DNA from: JBKJML01 sp046596415 | Lineage (GTDB): Bacteria > Actinomycetota > Thermoleophilia > Gaiellales > Gaiellaceae | DNA: 5,552 bases | Assembly (NCBI GenBank): GCA_046596415.1 | Contig: JBKJML010000216.1 | Location: 1-5,552, forward strand | Reading direction: 5' to 3' | Part shown: piece after piece, positions 1 through 4,311 of the stretch | Position numbering within the stretch: the stretch's first letter is position 1 | How the letters are laid out: every line of letters starts with the position of its first letter | Position numbers and translations under genes: made by a program | Notes under the pieces: generated by a model | Databases searched by the model: none | What the model saw: the letters and a program-made list of their open reading frames with translations, nothing else | Told to the model about the DNA's origin: nothing

Positions 1-232
1 GTTGAATCGGCAGCCCCAGGCCTGGAACCCGCTGGGCGAGCCACGCATTGAACTGCCCGAAGCCGGAACCGGCATCGAACGTCAAGGCCGGGCCCGGCGC
101 CCCGTATCGGGCGTACGTCGAAAAGTCGGTCCCGAGACACGCCCGGTTGTTCGGCTGCGCCGACAACGCCGCACTTGCCGTCCAGGTTGCTACCAGTGCC
201 GCTCCCACCAGCGCCAAGGTCAGCCTCTTCAT
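1..232 (-). CDS. Secreted protein of unknown function, C-terminus beyond window
   Basis: The gene starts at an ATG (bases 232-230) and stays open for 77 codons to the left edge, so its C-terminus is missing. The N-terminus is a clear export signal: Lys-Arg at residues 2-3, a hydrophobic core at about 4-16, and a small-residue stretch (TASAALSA) at about 18-25 with a plausible cleavage site there. The mature part begins QPNNRACLGTDFSTYARYG, with a single Cys at residue 32, then a Gly/Ala/Phe-rich stretch. There is no lipobox, so it is probably released or wall-associated rather than a lipoprotein. I do not recognise a named domain. Support for a real gene is the signal peptide plus a strong promoter upstream. 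A G-rich run just before the ATG may act as a weak ribosome binding site. By eye its codons (AGT, GTA, TTT, AAT, ATT, GAT) are less GC-biased than its neighbours', suggesting a lowly expressed or recently acquired gene. Confidence 0.7.
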   Translation of the reverse strand, partial: MKRLTLALVGAALVATWTASAALSAQPNNRACLGTDFSTYARYGAPGPALTFDAGSGFGQFNAWLAQRVPGLGLPIQ

Positions 233-265
233 CGCCCGCCCCGCAGTTCGATTGAACGAAGCCGC

Positions 266-294
266 ATTGTGAGTCCGTTCTTACAACGTGTCAA
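266..294 (-). promoter_or_regulatory. Housekeeping-type promoter for the secreted-protein gene
   Basis: On the minus strand there is a perfect -35 hexamer TTGACA (bases 294-289), a 17-base spacer (288-272) and a -10 hexamer CACAAT (271-266), a 5/6 match to TATAAT. Transcription should start near base 259-260, leaving a leader of about 27 bases before the ATG at 232. It lies in the 96-base gap (233-328) downstream of the COG4315-type gene, so the secreted-protein gene can be transcribed on its own. The rest of the gap holds no convincing terminator: short GC inverted repeats but no T-run. This is the best-matching promoter in the window. Activity is inferred from sequence only. Confidence 0.7.
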
Positions 295-328
295 CCGCCA
301 CCTGGTCGGGCTGGCCCTCGCCGCGCGG

Positions 329-745
329 TTACACCCGGACGACGAACCAGCCACCGACGTCGTCACAGAGGACCTGGTTCGGCCGCTCGTGGGCGTAGGT
401 GTAGAGGGGCAGGCGGTTGTACGTCACCTGCAGCTTCCCGCCAGGCCGCCGAATCGTGCCGAAGCGACCCTTGATGCCCGCGATTCTGGCGGGCACCTGG
501 CTTGCGGAGCGAACGAGGAGCGGCGGCCACGCGACGGCGCAGGCGCCGGCGCAATGCACCTTGAAATCGCGCTGCTCGACGTTCCAGAAGTAGAGCGCCT
601 GGTGGTCGGGCCGGACGAGGATGTTCCCGAAGCGGGCGTCGCGCTGCTTGAGGACGGGTACCTTCGCAGTGGCCGCGGCCGCCGGGCTTACCGCCACTGC
701 GACGAGCGCGACGAGCAGGACGATGCGTCGAAGCCCACTCTGCAT
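329..745 (-). CDS. Secreted COG4315 / Lipoprotein_15-type repeat protein
   Basis: A 138-residue exported protein. Residues 1-25 form a signal peptide (Arg-Arg at 6-7, a Leu/Val/Ala core, AAA near 22-24). There is no Cys at the cleavage point, so despite the family's 'lipoprotein' name this member looks secreted. The rest matches the family known as secreted repeat of unknown function (Lipoprotein_15, COG4315). A first repeat at about 38-77 reads LYFWNVEQ followed by CAGACAVAWPPL (Cys65, Cys69). A second at about 96-138 has GTIRR, then QVTYNRLPLYTYAHE and a terminal GGWFVV. Cys127 replaces the Gly/Asp-rich loop seen in many relatives. The molecular role of the family is unknown; an envelope location is inferred. 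The start at 745 is the only ATG giving a complete signal peptide; it has no Shine-Dalgarno sequence but a -10-like hexamer 6 bases upstream. It is transcribed away from the thioesterase gene, with start codons 15 bases apart. Confidence 0.88.
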   Translation of the reverse strand: MQSGLRRIVLLVALVAVAVSPAAAATAKVPVLKQRDARFGNILVRPDHQALYFWNVEQRDFKVHCAGACAVAWPPLLVRSASQVPARIAGIKGRFGTIRRPGGKLQVTYNRLPLYTYAHERPNQVLCDDVGGWFVVRV

Positions 746-747
746 GG

Positions 748-753
748 GATCAT
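748..753 (+). promoter_or_regulatory. Possible -10 element for the thioesterase-methyltransferase-reductase cluster
   Basis: The plus strand reads GATCAT (4/6 to TATAAT) seven bases before the GTG at 761, so it could drive a leaderless transcript of the cluster. It overlaps the opposite-strand TACAAT by two bases, so the two could not be occupied at once. I see no good -35. The match is weak; the real promoter may lie further upstream inside the signal-peptide codons of the divergent gene. Confidence 0.22.
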
Positions 754-757
754 TGTA
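752..757 (-). promoter_or_regulatory. -10 element of a probable leaderless promoter (COG4315-type gene)
   Basis: The minus strand reads TACAAT (757-752), a 5/6 match to TATAAT, then six bases (751-746), then the ATG at 745. This spacing would put the first transcribed base on the A of the ATG, i.e. a leaderless mRNA, consistent with the absence of a Shine-Dalgarno sequence. A possible -35 ATGACA (783-778) is 20 bases upstream, longer than the usual 16-18, so the -35 is doubtful. The element lies in the 15-base gap between divergent start codons. Confidence 0.5.
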
Positions 758-760
758 CTC

Positions 761-1129
761 GTGAGCGGCTTCCCGTATGTCATCCGCATCCGCGTCCGCT
801 TCCAGGATTGCGACCCGATGGGCCACTGCAACAACGCCGTCTACTCGACCTACCTCGAGGAGGCGCGGATCGCCATGCTCGGCGGCCTCGAGTCGTTCAT
901 CCTCGCGCGGATGGAGATCGATTTCCGCGCCGAGCTGCGGGCCGGCGAGGAGGTCGAGGTTCGCTCGCGCTGCCCGCGCGTCGGCACGAAGAGCTTCGAC
1001 CTCGAGCACGAGCTCCACTCGGCCGGCCGGCTCGTCGCCGAGGCGCGCAGCGTGCTCGTCTCCTACGACTACGGTCGCAGCGAGAGCGTGCCGGTGCCGG
1101 ACGAGTTGCGCGCACGACTCGCGACGTGA
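761..1129 (+). CDS. Acyl-CoA thioesterase, hotdog fold (4HBT/YbgC-like)
   Basis: A 122-residue protein, the usual size of a single hotdog domain. Near the N-terminus (residues 12-36) it carries the 4-hydroxybenzoyl-CoA thioesterase family signature: RVRFQDCDPMGHCNNAVY followed by LEEAR. Asp16 occupies the position of the family's catalytic acid. The Cys in GHCNN (residue 23) replaces the Val common in relatives. Family members hydrolyse acyl-CoA or acyl-ACP thioesters in the cytoplasm, usually as dimers or tetramers; the substrate cannot be told from sequence. The GTG start gives the normal 11-residue lead-in to the RVRF strand; the frame is open far upstream, but any earlier start would run into the divergent gene. 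Its stop codon overlaps the methyltransferase start (GTGA, 1126-1129), which implies co-transcription and translational coupling. No Shine-Dalgarno sequence is evident. Confidence 0.88.
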   Translation: MSGFPYVIRIRVRFQDCDPMGHCNNAVYSTYLEEARIAMLGGLESFILARMEIDFRAELRAGEEVEVRSRCPRVGTKSFDLEHELHSAGRLVAEARSVLVSYDYGRSESVPVPDELRARLAT

Positions 1130-1743
1130 TCCCGGACGAGGCGATCGTCGAGGAGGAGGTCGAGCTCGGCGGGCTGCGCCTGACGGTCGCGCATCCGAGC
1201 GAGCCCGACGAACTGATCGACGAGGACGCGTTCGAGCACGAGGAGTTCCTGCCCTACTGGGCCGAGCTCTGGCCGAGCGCGCTCGCGCTCGGCCGGGTGC
1301 TGGAGCGCCGCTCACTCGCCGGCGTGCGGGCGCTCGAGCTCGGCTGCGGGCTCGCGGTGCCGTCGATCGTCGCCGCTCTGCGCGGTGCCGAGGTGCTCGC
1401 CACCGACTGGGCGCCCCACGCGATGCCGTTCGCGCGCCGCAACGCCGAGCGGAACGGCGCTCACGTCGAGATCGAGGTCGCCGCCTGGAGCGACTCGAAG
1501 CGGCTCGAGGTGCGCGGCCCCTGGCAGCTCGTGCTCGCCTCCGACGTTCTCTACGAGCGCCGCAACGTCGAACAGCTCGTCGACGTGCTCGCCAAGCTCG
1601 GGGCGACCGAGACGCTCGTCGCCGATCCCGGGCGCCCGGCGCTCGCCGCCTTCCTCGACGAGGCGCGGGAACGATGGCACGTCGAGGAGCTCCGAGACAC
1701 TGCGCTGCCCCGTGGTGGCGTCTACTCGCTCTCGGCTCGGTAA
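1126..1743 (+). CDS. Class I SAM-dependent methyltransferase, METTL/FAM86-like (Methyltransf_16 type)
   Basis: A 205-residue Rossmann-fold methyltransferase. After a Glu-rich N-terminus, residues 42-50 (LPYWAELWP) give the pre-domain motif typical of the Methyltransf_16/ETFB-lysine-methyltransferase-like group. Motif I is ELGCGLAVPSI (71-81), where Ala77 replaces the third Gly commonly found there. The SAM-ribose acid is probably Asp94 in ATDWAP, followed by a helix ending RRNAERNG. Motif IV-like LASDVLYERRN spans 137-147. Relatives in this group often methylate lysines of other proteins, but prediction to substrate level is unsafe, and small-molecule methylation remains possible. The GTG start lies inside the preceding stop (GTGA) with no separate ribosome binding site, so coupled translation is likely. 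The aldo/keto reductase follows after 10 bases. Confidence 0.87.
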   Translation: MIPDEAIVEEEVELGGLRLTVAHPSEPDELIDEDAFEHEEFLPYWAELWPSALALGRVLERRSLAGVRALELGCGLAVPSIVAALRGAEVLATDWAPHAMPFARRNAERNGAHVEIEVAAWSDSKRLEVRGPWQLVLASDVLYERRNVEQLVDVLAKLGATETLVADPGRPALAAFLDEARERWHVEELRDTALPRGGVYSLSAR

Positions 1744-1753
1744 CCTTCGGAAG

Positions 1754-2719
1754 ATGGAGTACCGCCGCCTCGGCTCGGGCGACCTCGTCGTCTCCGACAT
1801 CAGCCTCGGCTCGTGGCTGACCTACGGGATCGGCGTCGAGCGCGAGCGCGCCGTCGAGTGCCTCGACCGGGCCTTCGAGGTCGGGATCAACTTCATCGAT
1901 ACCGCGAACGTCTACGGGCGCGGCGCCGCCGAGGAGTTCCTCGGCGAGGCGCTTGCGAAGCGCGACCGCGACTCCTACATCCTCGCCACCAAGCTCTACT
2001 TCCCGATGTCCGACGAGGACAAGGGCCTGTCGCGTGCGCAGGTCGAGAAGCAGATCGACGCCTCGCTCGCCCGGCTTCGCACCGACCACGTCGATCTCTA
2101 CCAGTGCCACCGCTACGACGCGGTGACACCGCTCGAGGAGACGATGGAGGCGCTGAGCGAGGTCGTCCGCTCCGGCAAGGCGCGTTACCTCGGCTTCTCC
2201 GAGTGGACGGCGCCCCAGATCGAGACGGCGCTTGCGATTCCGGGCGTGGAGAAGTTCGTCTCCAGCCAGCCGCAGTACTCACTGCTCTATCGGGTGCCGG
2301 AGGCGGAGGTGATCCCGCTCAGCGCGCGCAGCGGCATCTCGCAGATCGTCTGGTCGCCGCTCGCGCAGGGTGTCCTCACCGGCAAGTACCGCCCCGGTGA
2401 GCCGCCGCCCGCCGACTCGCGCGCTGCGAGCGAGCAGATGGGTGGCTTCATCGGCCGTTGGACACGCGACGATGTGCTGGAGGCGGTCGAGCGGCTACGG
2501 CCGGTCGCAGAAGCGGCGGGCCTGACCCTGCCGCAGCTCGCACTGGCCTGGATCTTGCGCGAGCCGAATGTCGCCTCGGCGATCGTCGGCGCGACGAAGC
2601 CCGACCAGGTCGAGGCGAACGCCTCCGCGTCGGGAATCAAGCTCTCCGACGACACGCTGCGCGCGGTCGAGGACGCTCTTGCCGGCGTCTATCTGACCGA
2701 AGCGTCGCAGCCGGACTAG
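1754..2719 (+). CDS. Aldo/keto reductase, Kv-beta-like (AKR6-type)
   Basis: A 321-residue TIM-barrel NADPH-dependent oxidoreductase of full family length. The catalytic tetrad is visible: Asp49 (FIDTANVYG), Tyr54, Lys80 (LATK) and His119 (QCHR). The opening YRRLG and LVVSDISLGSW, the NADPH-region WSPLAQGVLTGKY (200-212) and the C-terminal LPQLALAWILRE plus IVGATKPDQVEAN resemble the voltage-gated K+ channel beta-subunit group of aldo/keto reductases. Such enzymes reduce aldehydes and ketones in the cytoplasm; the natural substrate is unknown. No potassium channel gene lies nearby. The ATG at 1754 gives the canonical MEYRRLG start. GGAAG directly abuts the ATG, too close for a normal Shine-Dalgarno, while TAACCT (1741-1746, including the upstream stop) sits 7 bases away and could be a weak -10. 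It is the last gene of the cluster and converges on the AlgH-family gene, sharing CTAG. Confidence 0.93.
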   Translation: MEYRRLGSGDLVVSDISLGSWLTYGIGVERERAVECLDRAFEVGINFIDTANVYGRGAAEEFLGEALAKRDRDSYILATKLYFPMSDEDKGLSRAQVEKQIDASLARLRTDHVDLYQCHRYDAVTPLEETMEALSEVVRSGKARYLGFSEWTAPQIETALAIPGVEKFVSSQPQYSLLYRVPEAEVIPLSARSGISQIVWSPLAQGVLTGKYRPGEPPPADSRAASEQMGGFIGRWTRDDVLEAVERLRPVAEAAGLTLPQLALAWILREPNVASAIVGATKPDQVEANASASGIKLSDDTLRAVEDALAGVYLTEASQPD

Positions 2720-2729
2720 TTCAGCGACG
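2703..2729. terminator. Inverted repeat over the convergent stop codons, possible bidirectional terminator
   Basis: CGTCGC (2703-2708) and GCGACG (2724-2729) form a perfect 6-bp stem with a 15-base loop containing both overlapping stop codons; the repeat is centred on base 2716. No T-run follows on either strand, so it is not a classic intrinsic terminator. In GC-rich DNA such a stem could arise by chance, but it is the only candidate stop signal at this junction. Confidence 0.22.
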
Positions 2730-3261
2730 GGTCGACGGGCATCGTCGCGAGCAGGCGGAAGCGGCCACCTTTGCGCCGCAGCACGCAGCTCCAGAGATCG
2801 ACGCCCTCGGCGTAGAAGACGTCTTCCGGCAGCGCCGGCTCGACGATCCACGAGTCCTCCTCGAGCTCTGTCTCGAGCTGACCGCTGTCCCAGCCGGCGT
2901 AGCCCGCGTAGACACGGGTGCGGCGGACGGCACCCGCGAGGAGCGCCGCGTCGGCCTCCGCGGGGAGAAAGCCGACCCGGCCCATGATCAGCGCCGCCGC
3001 CTCACCGGGCTGCTCGAAGTCACCGACCGCGACAACCGCCCCGCCGTCGACCGGTCCGCCGAACCAGACGGGATCGTCGTCGGGCACGAGCTCGGCGAGG
3101 TGAGGCACCGCGTCGGCGACGACAAGCGCCGACGGGCGGTTCAGGACGAGCCCCATCGCCCCTTCGGGCCCGTGCTCGGCCACCAGGACGACGGTGCGGC
3201 GAAAGTTGGGGTCGACGAGCGATGGCCCGGCGATCAGCAGGCTCCCCTGCAGCGATTCCAT
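2716..3261 (-). CDS. YqgE/AlgH family protein (DUF179)
   Basis: A 181-residue protein of normal length for the family (PF02622). The N-terminal signature is QGSLLIAGPSLVDPNFRRTV (5-24), then GAMGLVLNRPS (34-44), a central GGPVDGG, and the conserved block AGYAGWDSGQLETELEEDSW at about residues 119-138. The family is widespread and structurally known, but its biochemical role is not established; the AlgH name comes from a link to alginate regulation in Pseudomonas and should not be carried over. No signal peptide or membrane segment is seen, so it is probably cytoplasmic. The ATG at 3261 directly precedes the conserved block. No Shine-Dalgarno sequence is present; CACAAT ends 6 bases before the ATG. 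Divergent from the oxidoreductase (33-base gap); its stop overlaps the aldo/keto reductase stop by 4 bases. Confidence 0.92.
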   Translation of the reverse strand: MESLQGSLLIAGPSLVDPNFRRTVVLVAEHGPEGAMGLVLNRPSALVVADAVPHLAELVPDDDPVWFGGPVDGGAVVAVGDFEQPGEAAALIMGRVGFLPAEADAALLAGAVRRTRVYAGYAGWDSGQLETELEEDSWIVEPALPEDVFYAEGVDLWSCVLRRKGGRFRLLATMPVDPSLN

Positions 3262-3267
3262 TCTGGG

Positions 3268-3273
3268 ATTGTG
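3268..3273 (-). promoter_or_regulatory. -10 element of a probable leaderless promoter (YqgE/AlgH-family gene)
   Basis: The minus strand reads CACAAT (3273-3268), then exactly six bases (3267-3262), then the ATG at 3261. The spacing is the same as at the COG4315-type gene, and the hexamer is identical to the -10 of the promoter at 266-294. No good -35 is visible at 16-18 bases upstream. A leaderless transcript starting at the ATG is inferred. Confidence 0.45.
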
Positions 3274-3282
3274 CCGACGGAG

Positions 3283-3288
3283 TAGAGT
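3283..3288 (+). promoter_or_regulatory. -10 element of a probable leaderless promoter (MDR oxidoreductase)
   Basis: The plus strand reads TAGAGT (TANNNT pattern, 4/6 to TATAAT), then six bases (3289-3294), then the ATG at 3295. No purine-rich Shine-Dalgarno sequence stands at the usual distance, and the -35 region is poor. Together with the opposite-strand CACAAT it fills the 33-base divergent gap with two separate, non-overlapping -10 elements. Confidence 0.42.
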
Positions 3289-3294
3289 TGCCGG

Positions 3295-4311
3295 ATGGCC
3301 GATGTGAACCGAGAGATCAGACTCGCCGCCCGACCACAGGGCGTTCCGCGCCCCGAAGACTTCGAGCTCGCCGAGACTCCGCTCCCTGAGCCCGGGGACG
3401 GCGAGATCCTGGTTCGCAACGCTTTCATGTCGGTCGACCCGTACATGCGCGGGCGCATGAACGACGTCAAGTCGTACGTGCCGCCCTTCCAGATCGGCGA
3501 GCCGCTCTCGGGTGGTGCGGTCGGCGAAGTCGTCGCGTCACGGGCCGAAGGGATCGCCGCAGGTGACTGGGTCAGTCACCTGCGCGGTTGGCGCGAATGG
3601 GCGGTCGTCGACGGAAGCGGCGCCCAGAAGATCGACGCCGCGGCCGCCCCACCGCAGGCCTATCTCGGGGTGCTCGGCGTCACCGGCCTCACCGCCTACA
3701 TCGGGCTCCTCGATATCGGGCAGCTGACCGAGGGGGAGACGGTGTTCGTCTCGGGCGCCGCGGGCGCCGTCGGCAGCATCGTCGGGCAGATCGCGAAGGC
3801 GAAGGGCTGCACGGTGATCGGAAGCGCAGGCTCGCCGGAGAAGGTCGCCTGGCTCCGCGAGCTCGGCTTCGATCACGCGTTCGACTACAAGACCGCCGAC
3901 CTGCGCGCCGAGCTCTCCGAAGCTGCGCCGCGCGGGATCGAGCTCTACTTCGACAATGTCGGTGGCGACCAGCTTCAGGCTGCGCTCGGCGCGCTCCGCC
4001 CGCACGGGCGCGTCGTCGCCTGCGGGATGATCTCCCGCTACAACGACGAGCGGCCGACGCCCGGCCCGACCAACCTGCCGCTGATCGTCGGTAAGCGGCT
4101 GCGGGTGCAGGGCTTCATCGTCAGCGACCACCTGGATCGCCACCCGGCGTTCCAGGCGGAGATGGGCAGCTGGCTGCGCGACGGCACGATCGTGAGCCGC
4201 GAGACCGTCGTCGACGGGATCGAGGGCGCACCAGGCGCGTTCATCGGGCTCCTGCACGGCGAGAACCTCGGCAAGATGCTTGTCAGGATCGGGCCGGCGC
4301 CGAGCTCGTAG
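3295..4311 (+). CDS. NADP-dependent zinc-independent MDR oxidoreductase (prostaglandin/leukotriene reductase-like)
   Basis: A 338-residue medium-chain dehydrogenase/reductase of full length. The N-terminal catalytic domain has PRPEDFEL and MSVDPYMRGRM (45-55), typical of the zinc-independent 15-oxoprostaglandin 13-reductase/leukotriene B4 12-hydroxydehydrogenase and bacterial CurA-like group. There are no zinc-ligand Cys clusters. The Rossmann segment is VSGAAGAVGSIVGQIAK (152-168) with the group's AxxGxxG nucleotide loop, followed by FDYKT and YFDNVGG (218-224). The C-terminus ends GENLGKMLVRIG, again typical. By family it reduces alpha,beta-unsaturated ketones or aldehydes with NADPH in the cytoplasm; the substrate is not predictable. 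The ATG at 3295 is the natural start. It diverges from the AlgH-family gene, and its last 29 bases overlap the end of the opposite-strand PLP enzyme. Confidence 0.93.
   Translation: MADVNREIRLAARPQGVPRPEDFELAETPLPEPGDGEILVRNAFMSVDPYMRGRMNDVKSYVPPFQIGEPLSGGAVGEVVASRAEGIAAGDWVSHLRGWREWAVVDGSGAQKIDAAAAPPQAYLGVLGVTGLTAYIGLLDIGQLTEGETVFVSGAAGAVGSIVGQIAKAKGCTVIGSAGSPEKVAWLRELGFDHAFDYKTADLRAELSEAAPRGIELYFDNVGGDQLQAALGALRPHGRVVACGMISRYNDERPTPGPTNLPLIVGKRLRVQGFIVSDHLDRHPAFQAEMGSWLRDGTIVSRETVVDGIEGAPGAFIGLLHGENLGKMLVRIGPAPSS

Noticed and set aside
233..328. Possible intrinsic terminator after the COG4315-type gene
   Set aside because: Only short GC-rich repeats (CCGCGCGG, GGGC-CA-GCCC) with no adequate loop or T-run.
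2..760. Extension of the thioesterase frame upstream to the left edge
   Set aside because: The frame is open by composition only. It lies antisense to two signal-peptide genes and adds no recognisable domain; the GTG at 761 gives the normal family N-terminus.
329..2110. Very long minus-strand open frame (593 codons) running across the thioesterase, methyltransferase and part of the reductase
   Set aside because: Only its last 138 codons are real (the COG4315-type protein). The rest is Arg/Ala-rich low-complexity sequence antisense to three well-supported genes, a GC-rich artefact.
2458..3285. Plus-strand frame opposite the AlgH-family gene
   Set aside because: No motifs and charged low-complexity composition; the minus-strand AlgH-family signature is clear.
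3538..4257. Minus-strand frame opposite the MDR oxidoreductase
   Set aside because: No domain signature, and the plus-strand protein is an unambiguous full-length family member; this is a codon-bias shadow.
4295..4308. Adjacent perfect palindromes CGGCGCCG and CGAGCTCG as an operator or terminator
   Set aside because: Eight-base GC palindromes are expected by chance at this composition, and these lie within overlapping coding tails; no independent support.
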